A stretch of DNA of 64,000 nucleotides from the NCBI GenBank assembly GCA_905182855.1, contig CAJJDA010000002.1:56759-120758 (forward strand), in the 5' to 3' direction. The notes beneath the pieces were generated by a model that was not told where the DNA came from, made no database searches, and worked only from the letters and a program-made list of their open reading frames with translations. The position numbers and the translations under genes were made by a program. This document shows positions 19,965-30,748 of this stretch, piece after piece (the first letter of the stretch is position 1; each line of letters starts with the position of its first letter). This DNA comes from a gamma proteobacterium HTCC2207 (GTDB lineage: Bacteria; Pseudomonadota; Gammaproteobacteria; Pseudomonadales; Porticoccaceae).

Positions 19965-21985
19965 TCAGGTGACTCGCTGTCCTGGTTGGGCGCCACTATC
20001 CGGCTGCAGCAGATAGATTCCCTCTTTGTCCGCCGCGGCTAATACCATTCCCTCAGACATTCCGAAGCGCATTTTGCGCGGTGCCAAGTTGGCTACCATA
20101 ACCGTCAGTCGACCCTCAAGATCCGCTGGATTATATGAGGACTTTATGCCTGAGAACACATTGCGGATTTCACCACCAATATCCAGTGTCAGTTGCAGTA
20201 ATTTCTCTGCTCCCTCGACGTGGTTGGCTTTGACGATTCGCGCAACCCGCAAATCAACCTTCATAAATTCATCAAAGTTAATCTCGGCAGCGATAGGCTC
20301 ATCTGCCAGCGCGCCTTCGAGGGGCGCGGCAGTTGCTTGAAATGCCTCTTCTTTACTCGCCTCCACCATGGCATCGACCCTGTCTTTTTCGATACGCTGC
20401 ATTAGCGGCTTAAACGTATTGATTTTATGGCCTAGCAATGGCTCGGTAACGGAAGCCCAAGATAGACTGTCATTCAGAAATTCTTCTCCAGCTACGCTCA
20501 TTGACGGAAGCACTGGCTTAAGATACGTGAGTAATACCCGAAATAGGTTAATACCTAACGAACAGATATCCTGCACTTCCTGCTTTTTAGTCGCATCTTT
20601 ATTAAGCTTCCAAGGCTCTTTCGCGGCGATGTATTCATTGGCGGCATCGGCCTGAGACATAATTTCTCGGATGGCTTTACTGTAATCGCGATTTTCATAG
20701 TATTCAGCAATCTTGTCAGCTGCGCCACTGACCTGAGCCCAAAGCGCGGGATTCTCGATGCTGCTAGACAGTATGCCGTCATTGCCATTGGCGACAAATT
20801 TCGCACAGCGACTGGCGATATTGATCACCTTGCCGACCAGATCGCTATTGACCTTTTGTTGAAAGTCTTCCAAATTAAGATCAATATCCTCCACTGAACT
20901 GGACAGTTTAGAGGCGTAGTAATAACGCAGGTACTCGGGATCCAGATGATCTAAATAGCAGCGTGCATTAATAAAGGTACCGCGAGATTTAGACATTTTC
21001 TTGCCATTAACGGTAACAAAGCCATGCACACAGATTTTCGTCGGCGTGCGGAACTGAGCGCTCTTTAACATGGCTGGCCAGAACAGCGCATGGAAGTTAA
21101 CAATATCTTTACCGATAAAGTGGTGCAACTCTGTATCGCTGTCTTCATTCCAATAATGATCAAAATCATGCCTTCGCGGTCGCACAGATTTTTAAAGGTA
21201 GCTATATAGCCAATTGGCGCGTCGAGCCAGACATAAAAAAACTTGCCCGGTGCATTGGGAATCTCAAAACCAAAGTAGGGTGCGTCGCGGCTGATATCCC
21301 ATTCTTGCAGACCACTGTCCAACCATTCGGCAAGCTTGTTGGCCACCTCAGGCTGCACGACGCCACTGCGGGTCCATTCCTGCAGGAACTGGGTAAATTC
21401 GGGCAGCTTAAAGAAATAATGTGTCGATGCCTTCTCTACGGGAGTGGCCCCAGAAACCGCCGATACTGGATTAATCAGATCCGTTGCCGCATAGGTCGCA
21501 CCGCAGGACTCACAATTATCACCATATTGATCGTCTGCATGACATTTAGGGCACGTACCTTTGATGTAACGGTCGGCTAAAAAGAGATTTTTCTCAGGAT
21601 CAAAGGCCTGCGTGATCTCACGGGTGGCGATATGACCGTTGTCATTCAGTCGATTGTAAATCAGTTCAGAGAAAGCACGATTTTCGTCCGAGTGGGTAGT
21701 ATGGTAATTATCCACACTAATCAGGAAATCTTTAAAGTCGGCTTCGTGAATCGCGCGCATATCGGCAATATGCTGCTCCGAGCTAATGCCCTTTTCATCA
21801 GCCTTCAACATAATCGCAGTTCCATGAGCATCATCGGCAGAAAGGTAGTAACATTCATTGCCGCGCATTCTCTGGAAGCGCACCCAGACATCGGTTTGGG
21901 TGTATTCCAAAATATGACCGAGATGCAACGCCGCATTGGCGTAGGGAAGGGCGTTAGTGACTAGGATCTGTCGTTTTTTGACCAT
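19965..21985 (-). CDS. metG: Methionyl-tRNA synthetase, single-base frameshift
   Basis: MetG charges tRNA-Met. The N-terminal catalytic part has [12 protein letters not shown] (HIGH motif), the four-Cys zinc knuckle [17 protein letters not shown], and KMSKSR (KMSKS) after the break. The C-terminal part has the anticodon-binding helices and an EMAP/Trbp111-like tRNA-binding domain from about residue 570 ([17 protein letters not shown]). The frame breaks near 21170: one extra G on the plus strand restores DREG-HDFDHYW and 673 residues (E. coli 677). The gene is essential, so a sequencing deletion is the sensible reading. It lies divergently from apbC. Confidence 0.95.
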
Positions 21986-22125
21986 GAGTTAAATTCTTTA
22001 TTTTAGCGGCTTTTTGTGGCCTGCAACTATAGCGATTTTGCGGCAAGTTTTCATGTGCTATCTCGTTAGCTACGGGGTTTTATAATGGCCTATTAGGTCA
22101 AAACTGTATTGATTGGAGTATTTTT

Positions 22126-22929
22126 GTGTTGGATCAGGTGAAATATATAGTGGCCGTTGCCTCGGGCAAGGGCGGAGTTGGAAAATCTACAACAGCAGTC
22201 AACCTCGCGCTGGCCATGCAAGCCGAGGGAAAAAAAGTAGGCTTATTAGATGCCGACATCTATGGCCCCAGTATCGCCATGATGCTGGGTGTAGAGGAAG
22301 GAACAAGACCTGAAGCCGCCGATGAAAAGCATTTTGCCCCTATCATTGCGCACGGCCTAGCAACGATGTCTATGGCCTATCTGGTCACAGAGCAGACACC
22401 AATGGCATGGCGTGGGCCGATGGCCTCCGGTGCATTACTGCAGTTATTACAGCAAACTCGATGGGGCGAACTCGATGTTTTAGTGGTCGATATGCCGCCG
22501 GGCACCGGGGATATTCAATTAACGCTAGCGCAAAAAGCGGCGATTGCCGGCGCTGTGATTGTTACTACCCCTCAGGATATTGCGTTATTGGATGCCAAAA
22601 AAGGTATCGAGATGTTCCTTAAAGTGGATATCCCTGTGCTGGGTATAGTCGAAAATATGGCCGTGCATATTTGTAGTGCATGTGGCCACGCCGAGCCTAT
22701 TTTTGGCGACGGTGGCGGTATCAAAGTTGCCGACCAATACAGCACTCAGTTGCTTGGAAGCTTGCCACTGGATCGTTCTATTCGTATCAATGGCGATCGG
22801 GGTTTACCTTCGGTTGTCGCAGAGTCTGATGGTGAGATTGCCCAGTCCTACCAAAAAATTGCCCGGGCGGTCATCACCAGCTTGGAGGCCACGGACAATA
22901 CCGCGGGGCCAGAGATTGTATTCCAATAA
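22126..22929 (+). CDS. apbC: Mrp/ApbC family iron-sulfur cluster carrier ATPase
   Basis: This P-loop ATPase of the MinD/Mrp group binds and transfers Fe-S clusters. Residues 10-20 carry the deviant Walker A SGKGGVGKST; DMPPGTGD near 125 and the cluster-ligand CSACG near residue 185 follow. The usual N-terminal MIP18/DUF59 domain of E. coli Mrp is missing: the 267-residue protein begins directly at the ATPase domain, as in several short ApbC proteins. The start is GTG, with TTGGAG upstream. A perfect TATAAT at 22081-22086 is a candidate -10, though its -35 is poor. It is divergent from metG, a common pairing. Confidence 0.94.
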   Translation: MLDQVKYIVAVASGKGGVGKSTTAVNLALAMQAEGKKVGLLDADIYGPSIAMMLGVEEGTRPEAADEKHFAPIIAHGLATMSMAYLVTEQTPMAWRGPMASGALLQLLQQTRWGELDVLVVDMPPGTGDIQLTLAQKAAIAGAVIVTTPQDIALLDAKKGIEMFLKVDIPVLGIVENMAVHICSACGHAEPIFGDGGGIKVADQYSTQLLGSLPLDRSIRINGDRGLPSVVAESDGEIAQSYQKIARAVITSLEATDNTAGPEIVFQ

Positions 22930-22998
22930 GCGCCGATCGCCGAAAAGTCGGTATCATACCGCCCAAATTTTACCCCTATTGAGTTGGAGTTGTTTTAA

Positions 22999-23565
22999 AT
23001 GAGCATTAAATCTGATAATTGGATTCGCCGCATGGCAGATCAGCACCAAATGATTTCGCCGTTTGAGTCGGAGCAGGTACGTTACTCTGGGGATGAACGG
23101 GTGATTTCGTACGGTACGTCAAGTTATGGCTATGATGTTCGCTGTGCCAATGAGTTTAAGGTATTCACGAACGTCCACTCGAAGACAGTGGACCCCAAGA
23201 ATTTTGATGATGACTCGTTTGTCGATATGGTGGGTGACTCCTGTATTATTCCGCCCAACTCTTTTGCCTTAGCTCGAACGGTCGAGTGGTTTCGTATTCC
23301 TCGCTCCGTACTGACCATATGCTTAGGTAAGTCGACCTATGCTCGGTGCGGCATAATTGTTAACGTCACGCCGCTTGAGCCTGAGTGGGAGGGTCATGTA
23401 ACGTTGGAATTTTCTAACACGACTAATCTTCCGGCAAAGATCTATGCCAATGAAGGTGTTGCTCAGATGTTATTTTTTGAATCCGATGAAGTCTGCGCCA
23501 CGTCCTATGCAGACCGCGGCGGCAAGTATCAGGGTCAGACCGGCGTGACCCTGCCAAAAGCTTAG
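22999..23565 (+). CDS. dcd: dCTP deaminase
   Basis: Dcd converts dCTP to dUTP for thymidylate synthesis. The 188-residue trimeric dUTPase-like protein has the typical start [31 protein letters not shown] with the active-site serine/arginine region, and [14 protein letters not shown] containing the catalytic Glu. The length is standard. It follows apbC by 69 bases on the same strand. Confidence 0.97.
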   Translation: MSIKSDNWIRRMADQHQMISPFESEQVRYSGDERVISYGTSSYGYDVRCANEFKVFTNVHSKTVDPKNFDDDSFVDMVGDSCIIPPNSFALARTVEWFRIPRSVLTICLGKSTYARCGIIVNVTPLEPEWEGHVTLEFSNTTNLPAKIYANEGVAQMLFFESDEVCATSYADRGGKYQGQTGVTLPKA

Positions 23566-23622
23566 TTGTAGGCAGGTTCAATGTTAGCTGTAACCGGCTT
23601 CATGTTCCTACAAAGTTGTACC

Positions 23623-24465
23623 TTATGGCCGTAATAAGGCTTCTTGAAGTGCCAGAGTCTGCTCCTGAATGCGCTGAGTATTGGCTGGGCCAGCCCGCAA
23701 CAGTTGCTTTTGCAGGGGCAGTAATCCCTCCAAATTTGGATCGGTAAACTTGTAGGCTACCGACTCGCGCTTTAACTGAATTGGCTCAACGATGATCGGA
23801 GTGGCTAATATATTGTCCAATGCCTGTAAAATAATGCCATCCATCTGACGAGGCTGATACCCCATCTCTGCAAATGCACTTTCCAATAATGGCCGCGTAA
23901 AGTGGAACATCTGCGCCAGTGATTGCATGTTTAATGAAGCGATAACCTCCACTGCGGTGTCATAGCGCTCATAATTTCCGGCATTCAGCCAAATAATCCC
24001 ACCCTCAGTATGAGTGGCGAAACTGCCTTCCGGCGCAGTGAGGGGCAATACCTTATGGAGTGTGAGGCCGCGGGCGAGACCGTCAACATAGCTGGCCGAG
24101 CGCCGAACAAGGTCGTCGCTGCTAAGCCATTTTTCCAATTCAGCTGCATGCTTCATCACCAGCATGCGATCACGGATAAACCCATCGCTATTATCGATCG
24201 ATGGCAGCTTAGTCACAGCTGTTACTGGTGCCGATGGATCCGGTGTCAATATCGTGTCTGCTGGAGGTGCGATGAACGCCTCGGGCACTGGTGCTACCAA
24301 ATTGACCGGTTCAGCAACGGGCTGGGGTAAAGAAATATATTCGGGCCCATAATCGGTGGCGACCTGTGACTGATAGATCACACCGCCAATGACGGCGAAG
24401 GCCGCCAAAGTCCCTAGGGCCAGAATAAACTTACTTGTACCGGCTTTATTGCGAGGATTAGGCAT
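23623..24465 (-). CDS. DUF3014 domain protein, membrane-anchored
   Basis: The protein has 280 residues with one N-terminal membrane helix (about 13-31) and a Pro/Val-rich linker to residue 85. The DUF3014 domain follows: LPSIDNSDGF, VRRSASYVDGLARG, NYERYDTAVEVI, GYQPRQMDGI and LQKQLLRAGPANTQRIQ. DUF3014 proteins have no known function. The topology suggests an inner-membrane anchor with a periplasmic domain. It is the last gene of a purM-purN-DUF3108-DUF3014 run and lies five bases after its upstream neighbour. Confidence 0.88.
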   Translation of the reverse strand: MPNPRNKAGTSKFILALGTLAAFAVIGGVIYQSQVATDYGPEYISLPQPVAEPVNLVAPVPEAFIAPPADTILTPDPSAPVTAVTKLPSIDNSDGFIRDRMLVMKHAAELEKWLSSDDLVRRSASYVDGLARGLTLHKVLPLTAPEGSFATHTEGGIIWLNAGNYERYDTAVEVIASLNMQSLAQMFHFTRPLLESAFAEMGYQPRQMDGIILQALDNILATPIIVEPIQLKRESVAYKFTDPNLEGLLPLQKQLLRAGPANTQRIQEQTLALQEALLRP

Positions 24466-24470
24466 AACTA

Positions 24471-25205
24471 TTACTCGGTAACAATCTTTAGTGGTGCGAC
24501 TGGTTTGTTGTTGATTTCCCCGTCTATAAGATCCATAAAATAACTTTCGCCATCTTCAATCCGCATTAACTTAACAATCATATAGTGCCAGTCAGCTGCA
24601 AACCAAATGGTTGTTTGACGTTTTTCACCCGCTGCGACACGCTGCATCTTTACTGTGTTTAGTGGTCCAAGCGCCGTCTCTAATACTTCTGACCCAACGA
24701 TTTCGTAGGTGTATTGTTTCAGCTTTTTCCTTGAAATAACAGGGTACGAGAAAATCGCTGCACCCGCCTGAAGATCGCGGCGCAATTGCAGTTTATGAGT
24801 GGTAATGTCGAGTGTGCCGACGATAATTGGGATCTCGCTAGATTGCCCTTTTTTAGTGTAGCGCAACAGTGCATTCGGCCAGTCAAAGAGTTGATTTTCT
24901 TCACGCGCGACCCCCATTATGGATTGCTTTCGGCTATATTGTTGGGGAATTATCTGATGATCTTCCGAGAGGCTAAATAAAGCTTCCTCATCGATTTTAC
25001 CAAGGACATTGCGTGCCGCGAAGGTTTCTCGATACTGGCCTGGAGATAGTTCCTCTATAAGATTTGTGGCCTTGATCTTCAGGCCATTGAATTCAGCGCT
25101 GTAGTTGGCACTGTAGGTTGCTAGGGGCGAGGCGCTCCCCTGTATAGGAATATTAAGTGCCAGAAGACATGCGATAATGAGCATGATTGGGTTTCGAAAC
25201 ATCAT
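24471..25205 (-). CDS. DUF3108 domain protein, predicted periplasmic
   Basis: This 244-residue protein starts with a signal peptide (about 1-26) and matches DUF3108: YSANYSAEFNGLKIKAT, RKQSIMGVAREE, YEIVGSEVLETALGPLNTVKM, and WFAADWHYMIVKL near the C-terminus. The fold is LolA-like or a beta-sheet in predicted members; the function is unknown. It sits 56 bases downstream of purN, a neighbourhood conserved in gammaproteobacteria without an obvious purine role. A second start at Met2 is equally possible. Confidence 0.87.
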   Translation of the reverse strand: MMFRNPIMLIIACLLALNIPIQGSASPLATYSANYSAEFNGLKIKATNLIEELSPGQYRETFAARNVLGKIDEEALFSLSEDHQIIPQQYSRKQSIMGVAREENQLFDWPNALLRYTKKGQSSEIPIIVGTLDITTHKLQLRRDLQAGAAIFSYPVISRKKLKQYTYEIVGSEVLETALGPLNTVKMQRVAAGEKRQTTIWFAADWHYMIVKLMRIEDGESYFMDLIDGEINNKPVAPLKIVTE

Positions 25206-25261
25206 ATGATTACTCTAGATTTTTTATTCGTAACGCTTGCACTATAGAGTAACAAATACCC

Positions 25262-25948
25262 TTATAGTTCGGTAGCGCCGCTAAAAAAAATTCCCGCTTC
25301 AGGGAGTGCCGTGCCATCAAGGTATGCGACTCCGGCGATCATCTGTAGCCGGCCTATACAAAACCACTGCACAGCGGTGGGGTAAATCACATGCTCCAAG
25401 GTCAATACTCGGGCAGAGAGTGCCGCTGAGTCATCGCTTGTCTCTATTTGCGTGCGAGCCTGCAGAACCGGGGGGCCGCCATCAAGTTCGGCGGTCACAA
25501 AGTGGACGGTAGCTCCGGCATCTGCGTCACCGGCTTCAATCGCTCGCTGGTGCGTATTGAGGCCGGGGTAGGCGGGTAGCAATGATGGGTGAATGTTGAT
25601 CAGCCTGCCTAAAAACTGGTTGACAAAAAAACTGGTGAGTATGCGCATAAAGCCCGCGAGTACCACTAAGTCTGGCTGATAGCTTTCGATAATCTGCGCA
25701 AGGCTTTTATCGAACTCTTCTCTGGAGTCAAAGGCGCGATGGTCGATGGCGATGTTGGGGATGTTGGCCGCTGTAGCTCGAGCCAATCCATACACACCAG
25801 ATTTATTACTGATAACTGCGACAATCTCGGCATTTAAGAGCCCAGCGTCGCAGGCGTCGATTAAAGACTGTAGATTAGAGCCACTGCCAGAGATCAGCAC
25901 GACTAATCGTGCTTTTTGTCCCGCTTTCAGCATTAGGCCGTTAGTCAT
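25262..25948 (-). CDS. purN: Phosphoribosylglycinamide formyltransferase
   Basis: PurN transfers a formyl group from 10-formyl-THF to GAR, the third step of purine synthesis. The 228-residue protein shows ISGSGSNLQSLID near residue 20, the catalytic Asn/His/Asp signature INIHPSLLPAYPG near residue 117, and GATVHFVT near 146. The first seven residues precede the usual start region. Its start codon shares one base with the purM stop (TAATG), indicating coupling. Confidence 0.96.
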   Translation of the reverse strand: MTNGLMLKAGQKARLVVLISGSGSNLQSLIDACDAGLLNAEIVAVISNKSGVYGLARATAANIPNIAIDHRAFDSREEFDKSLAQIIESYQPDLVVLAGFMRILTSFFVNQFLGRLINIHPSLLPAYPGLNTHQRAIEAGDADAGATVHFVTAELDGGPPVLQARTQIETSDDSAALSARVLTLEHVIYPTAVQWFCIGRLQMIAGVAYLDGTALPEAGIFFSGATEL

Positions 25949-27006
25949 TAAATCAGCCCACGCAACTGAACCTGTTCTTCGCTGAGTTGAGATGCTTCTA
26001 TCGTACCCAATACAAACGCATCTTCGCCGTTGGCGGCTAGAAAATCCAGTGCAGTTTGTACCGACTCAGGAGGCACACAGATAACCATACCCACACCACA
26101 ATTCAAGGTGCGATGCATTTCCTGTTCGTCAATATTACCTCCACTTTGTAACCAGTCAAAAACGGCAGGCCTTTTCCAGGCCTTAGTATCGATGACTGCC
26201 TTGGTACTATCGGGCAGCACTCTCGGAATATTTTCCAGTAAACCACCACCAGTAATATGCGCCAGAGCATGAACCGGAGTCTGAGCAATTAGCCCAAGTA
26301 GTGTCTTCACATAGATTTTGGTAGGCGCCATCAGTAAATCGATCAATGGTTCGCCATCTAGCATGGTGGTAGTGGGATCGACACCTGTCACCTCCAGGAC
26401 CTTGCGGATTAGTGAATAGCCGTTGGAATGGGGGCCGCTGGAAGCTAAACCAATAAGCGTATCACCGGTGGCAACTTTGCTACCATCAATTAACTCTGAC
26501 TTTTCTGCGATACCCACGCAGAAGCCAGCGAGATCGTAGTCACTACCTTCATACATGCCTGGCATCTCTGCGGTCTCACCACCTACCAACGAGCAGCCTG
26601 ATAGCTCACACCCGTCGGCAATACCATTGACGACTGCGGCGGCTGTTTCAATATCAAGTTTGCCTGTAGCGTAATAGTCAAGGAAGAAAAGCGGCTCTGC
26701 ACCGCAGACAATCAAATCATTGACACACATGGCGACCAGATCGATGCCAACCCTGTCATGTCTGCCGTAATCTATGGCCAGACGCAGTTTAGTGCCAACG
26801 CCATCAGTACCTGAGACCATAACGGGTTCTCGATAACCGGTAGGCAGTTCAAACAGCGCGCCAAATCCTCCCAGTCCAGCCATAACTTCTGGACGACGAG
26901 TTCTTTTTGCGGCCCCCTTAATTTTTTCAATTAGGGCATTACCCGCGTCGATATCAACGCCAGCATCTTTGTAGCTCAATGATTGAGTTTTTTCGGTCAT
27001 GGTCAC
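25948..27006 (-). CDS. purM: Phosphoribosylformylglycinamidine cyclo-ligase
   Basis: PurM makes aminoimidazole ribonucleotide from FGAM with ATP. The 352-residue protein has [13 protein letters not shown] at the start, [12 protein letters not shown] near residue 65, [20 protein letters not shown] near 92, and [11 protein letters not shown] near 141, the family's hallmark motifs. It starts the purM-purN-DUF3108-DUF3014 run and is divergent from the DUF2066 gene. Confidence 0.97.
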   Translation of the reverse strand: MTMTEKTQSLSYKDAGVDIDAGNALIEKIKGAAKRTRRPEVMAGLGGFGALFELPTGYREPVMVSGTDGVGTKLRLAIDYGRHDRVGIDLVAMCVNDLIVCGAEPLFFLDYYATGKLDIETAAAVVNGIADGCELSGCSLVGGETAEMPGMYEGSDYDLAGFCVGIAEKSELIDGSKVATGDTLIGLASSGPHSNGYSLIRKVLEVTGVDPTTTMLDGEPLIDLLMAPTKIYVKTLLGLIAQTPVHALAHITGGGLLENIPRVLPDSTKAVIDTKAWKRPAVFDWLQSGGNIDEQEMHRTLNCGVGMVICVPPESVQTALDFLAANGEDAFVLGTIEASQLSEEQVQLRGLI

Positions 27007-27098
27007 GCATCCTCTGTGGAGAGGGTATTTTAGAGACAGTCAGTCAAAGTTTCATTAAGCACTGGTACAATGTTGCAAATTAAATGGGAGAAAAGGCG

Positions 27099-28184
27099 GT
27101 GAAAAGGCTATTTATCGTGATTCTGACTTGTTTTAGTCTGCATTCCTTGGCCGAAGAGGTTTCTGGACTCTACAGTGGCTTGGTTCCGGTGGCTGACCAA
27201 AGTGCAGAATCTCGTCAAATCGGTATTCGAGATGCGCTAGAACAGGTGCTCATTAAGTTGACGGGCAACAGCAATATTATATGGGCATCGGGTTTACAGT
27301 CCTTTTTAGCGAACCCTGATCGCTATGTTTCGAGTATTGGTTTTAGTCGCTTACCTGATGTTGCCTTGGGTCTTGAGTCCGACGCTGAATTGGGTTTGGG
27401 ACTGGCAGTGGGCTTTGCTCGCCAAGCGATCGATCAAATCATACGTCAGGCTCAGTTGCCGATATTGCCGTCCAATCGGCCGCGGCTATTGGTTTGGATT
27501 ATTCGGGACGATACTGACAAAGGTAGAGGCTTTATTAATGAACACTCACCCAGTGGAATCGATGAGGGTTCATCGGCTTTAGATCGCTTTGATCAAGCCA
27601 TGCAGGTTCGGGGTATTCCCTATGTGCTGCCCGCCTATGATCTTAAGGATCAGCTCTCACTTTCGGTGAATGAGGCCTGGAGCCTTAATGCCGATTTAAT
27701 TGATAATGCCTCTAAGCGCTATGAGACAGACGGCTGGCTGGCCTTACGTTTTTATGTCACCTCTTCCGGGGAGGTTCGGGGAACCTGGTTGTCCCAGATA
27801 GGTGGTAACCGAAAGTTAAGAAATTTTCATGCGGCCAGCGGTCAGCCCTTTATGTCTGAGGCAGTTGATGAGTTAGTTGATAATCTTGCCCAGTCTTTCA
27901 CCTATATCCCGCAAGTAAACCCTGATGACTTAGTGGTCCAAGTAGATGGTGTTGTATCATTTGAGGACTATACTGCCGTCTTGGCTCAGTTCAATAAATT
28001 GGAGTTGGTCGAGTCGCTAAAGGTCTCCGCTGTCGATGGTCCAGAGATGACCTTGAGCGTTACCGTTGAAGGTGATGTGGATTTATTACAATCGGCACTG
28101 GTACGCAGTGGTAAGTTCCAAAATGAAAGTCTGCAAGATAGTCTGTATGCAGGAAAGTTACGCTTTAATTGGGTAGGTAAGTGA
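27099..28184 (+). CDS. DUF2066 domain protein, predicted exported
   Basis: The protein has about 361 residues. The preferred start is GTG 27099, because GGGAG sits eight bases upstream and the product then begins with a clean signal peptide (KRLFIVILTCFSLHSLA). An ATG five codons earlier is also possible. The DUF2066 core is visible: the repeated RQIGIRDALEQVLIKLTGN region near residue 45 and RPRLLVWI near residue 130. The function is unknown. It overlaps hda by four bases, the conserved gammaproteobacterial arrangement purM-DUF2066-hda. Confidence 0.86.
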   Translation: MKRLFIVILTCFSLHSLAEEVSGLYSGLVPVADQSAESRQIGIRDALEQVLIKLTGNSNIIWASGLQSFLANPDRYVSSIGFSRLPDVALGLESDAELGLGLAVGFARQAIDQIIRQAQLPILPSNRPRLLVWIIRDDTDKGRGFINEHSPSGIDEGSSALDRFDQAMQVRGIPYVLPAYDLKDQLSLSVNEAWSLNADLIDNASKRYETDGWLALRFYVTSSGEVRGTWLSQIGGNRKLRNFHAASGQPFMSEAVDELVDNLAQSFTYIPQVNPDDLVVQVDGVVSFEDYTAVLAQFNKLELVESLKVSAVDGPEMTLSVTVEGDVDLLQSALVRSGKFQNESLQDSLYAGKLRFNWVGK

Positions 28185-28882
28185 ATAATTCTAAACAACT
28201 CAGTCTGGCTATTGCGCTGGACGATCAGGCCACTTTCGATAATTTTTATGCGCCTAATGGCACCCCACAGCACATGGCGACTTTTCTGCTAAAAGATGAG
28301 GGCCGCAAATTCGCCTATTTATTTGGTGGCAGTGGTTCCGGTGTGTCTCACTTACTTCAGGCTGTTTGTCAGCAGACAGCGCTGGGCCGAAATGCGGGTG
28401 CGGTGTATCTGCCGTTAGAAGAGTTGCAAGATTATCCGCCCGAAGAGGTATTAGAGGGATTGGACAGTGCACCTTTAGTGTGCCTCGACGATTTACATTT
28501 GGTAGCCTATCAAGCGCATTGGCAGGAGCCCTTATTTAATCTATTTAATCGCTGCCGTGAGGCTAGCACGCGCTTAATCGTCGGGGCTCATCTAGCACCT
28601 GACGAGCTCGATGTTGGCCTGGCAGATCTATCTTCCCGCTTAAAGTCAGGCGTGACCTTGCAAATGGTTGAATATAAAGACGCAGATCGTAGACGCCTCT
28701 TGCAGTATCGAGCCAATAGTCGCGGTCTGTATCTGTCTGATGACGTCGCCTTATTTATGCTGCATAGGCTGCCGAGAGAGATAAAGTTGCTGATGGCAGC
28801 ACTTGAGGTTTTGGACAGTGCGTCACTGCAGGAACAGAGGCGCCTGACCATGCCTTTTGTAAAGTCGATTCTGTCTCTTTAG
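28181..28882 (+). CDS. hda: Hda, DnaA regulatory inactivator
   Basis: Hda is a AAA+ protein that binds the beta clamp and stimulates ATP hydrolysis by DnaA, so limiting replication initiation. The 233-residue protein has the clamp-binding motif QLSL at about residues 5-8, a Walker-A-like GGSGSGVSHL near residue 49, Walker B LVCLDDLH near residue 98, and a sensor-2 region PREIK near residue 200. There is no C-terminal DNA-binding domain. The start is GTG, overlapping the upstream stop. Its stop codon overlaps that of convergent sppA. Confidence 0.92.
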   Translation: MNNSKQLSLAIALDDQATFDNFYAPNGTPQHMATFLLKDEGRKFAYLFGGSGSGVSHLLQAVCQQTALGRNAGAVYLPLEELQDYPPEEVLEGLDSAPLVCLDDLHLVAYQAHWQEPLFNLFNRCREASTRLIVGAHLAPDELDVGLADLSSRLKSGVTLQMVEYKDADRRRLLQYRANSRGLYLSDDVALFMLHRLPREIKLLMAALEVLDSASLQEQRRLTMPFVKSILSL

Positions 28883-30723
28883 AGCGGACAGTTGTCACAG
28901 TAAAGATAGAGTCCTTTGGGATCGTTTAGGCTATCCAATACATGCAATGGTTTCAAGATTCTCTCCGCCTGCTTTCGTAAAGAGGTGGGCAGCAAACCCT
29001 GGACGCCTAACCCCGCCATAGAGGCGCGGACATTACTGTTCAATTGAGTAACTAGCTGCTCATAGAGGTTCATTGGCTTGCGGCGGTAGTCAACTTCGTA
29101 GTCGCTAATTTTGGCCAGTTTTGCGGCGACAAGAATCGCCTCATTCAAATCACCCAACTGGTCGACCAAACCGAGCTCTAAAGCCCTCTCGCCAGTCCAC
29201 ACTCGGCCCTGCGCTATTTCATGGACAGCCGCGGGAGTTGTACCTCTAGCATCGGCGATTAGGGTAATAAAGCGCGCATAAATATTATCGACACCCGCCT
29301 GGAAAATCATTTTAGTTTGGGCGGTCATGGGCCTGTCTAGTTGCATCATGCCGGAGATATCTGTAGTGCCGACACCGTCTGAGTAAATACCGATCGCAGC
29401 TAGCGATTCCTCGACTGTGGGTATAACGCCAAACACGCCGATGGAGCCCGTCAAGGTGGTAGACATGGCCAGTACATGATCCGCTTCAGCAGCAATCCAA
29501 TAGCCTCCAGAGGCAGCATAGCTGCCCATAGATACCACTACCGGAATTCCTTGGTTCTGAGTAGCCGAAATAGCATCACGAATAATATCAGAAGCGAATG
29601 CGCTGCCCCCACCGCTATCAATACGCAGCACCACGGCTTTAACGCTATCGTCATCTCGCAGATCCGCAAAAATTCCCGCTAAGGTGTCACCGCCAATAGA
29701 CCCTTCAGGCTGTTCACCATCAAGTATGGTGCCCTTGGCTACCACTAGGGCAATTTTAGATTCATTAGTGGTTGAACCTGATGCGAGTCGGCTATTGTTG
29801 AGGTAGGCTCTCATGTTGATACTGTTAAATTTCCCGTCGGTACCCGGCATCACCTGATTAAGATAGGTAACTATTTGGCTGCGTGTGGCTATTCGATCGA
29901 CCAGTGCTTCCTGCTCGGCTAGGGCAGCGGTGTCGCCCTCAGCCGCAGTAATTTTAAGATGCAGGTTGTTGGCAAAGTCATCAATCATACCTTTGGGTAA
30001 CTGGCGCAAATTTTCTATCTGAGAAGTATAGAATTGCCATAGTGAGTCTATTAACTCCTGCGTTTCCTCTTTAGCTTCCGCCGACATGCTGTTGCCGACA
30101 AAGGGCTCAATGGCACTCTTATATTTGCCGACGCGAAATATATGCATATTGATTTTGAGTTTATCGAGAGCGTCTTTAAAGTAACTGTTGTGGGCACCGA
30201 ACCCAGTTATCATGACGCCGCCGAAGGGGTTGATAATAATTTCATCAGCATGTGCCGCGAGAAAATATTGTTGTTGATTAAAGTTGTCGCCCACTGCAAT
30301 CATGGGTTTGCCGCTTTCCTTAAAGCGCGAAAGCGCCGCGCCAATCTCCTGAAGTTTACTGATGCCACCGCCGGACATGTAGTCCGTATCCAATAGCAGG
30401 TGAGTTATTCGTCTGTCATAACGCGCCCTATCTAAAGCTTCGATTATATCGCGCACCAAGGTCTCATTGTCCCCCGAATTAGTCGGGGCCATAAGTTGCC
30501 CAACGGGATCTATATAGCTTTTTTGGTCGACAAGTACGCCGCTGGGGGCAAGATACAGGGCGCCTTGTTCTGGAATGGACTGAATGCCGTCAGCAAACAT
30601 TCCGGCGATAACAAAGCCAAAAAATACCACAAACAATAAACTTAATAGCGCACGAATTCCGGAGGCAATCCGACCGATGAATCGAAAGAAGCGCCGAATA
30701 ATACCTGGTTGATGTTCAGTCAT
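28879..30723 (-). CDS. sppA: Signal peptide peptidase SppA, 67-kDa type
   Basis: SppA is a membrane-anchored serine protease that degrades released signal peptides on the periplasmic side. The 614-residue protein has one N-terminal membrane helix (about 24-42) and two tandem S49 domains. The catalytic pair is visible: Lys202 in VGKYKSAIEPF and Ser405 in YAASGGYW, matching K209/S409 of E. coli. The length fits the duplicated form. It precedes the DUF2069 stretch on the same strand, with a 25-base gap from the gene upstream. Confidence 0.95.
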   Translation of the reverse strand: MTEHQPGIIRRFFRFIGRIASGIRALLSLLFVVFFGFVIAGMFADGIQSIPEQGALYLAPSGVLVDQKSYIDPVGQLMAPTNSGDNETLVRDIIEALDRARYDRRITHLLLDTDYMSGGGISKLQEIGAALSRFKESGKPMIAVGDNFNQQQYFLAAHADEIIINPFGGVMITGFGAHNSYFKDALDKLKINMHIFRVGKYKSAIEPFVGNSMSAEAKEETQELIDSLWQFYTSQIENLRQLPKGMIDDFANNLHLKITAAEGDTAALAEQEALVDRIATRSQIVTYLNQVMPGTDGKFNSINMRAYLNNSRLASGSTTNESKIALVVAKGTILDGEQPEGSIGGDTLAGIFADLRDDDSVKAVVLRIDSGGGSAFASDIIRDAISATQNQGIPVVVSMGSYAASGGYWIAAEADHVLAMSTTLTGSIGVFGVIPTVEESLAAIGIYSDGVGTTDISGMMQLDRPMTAQTKMIFQAGVDNIYARFITLIADARGTTPAAVHEIAQGRVWTGERALELGLVDQLGDLNEAILVAAKLAKISDYEVDYRRKPMNLYEQLVTQLNSNVRASMAGLGVQGLLPTSLRKQAERILKPLHVLDSLNDPKGLYLYCDNCPL

Positions 30724-30748
30724 AGGAATGTCCTTTTCTGTTAGTGCC

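Noticed and set aside
23566..23622. TTGTAGG/CCTACAA repeat between dcd and the DUF3014 gene as a bidirectional terminator
   Set aside because: The loop is more than 30 bases and no T-run follows.
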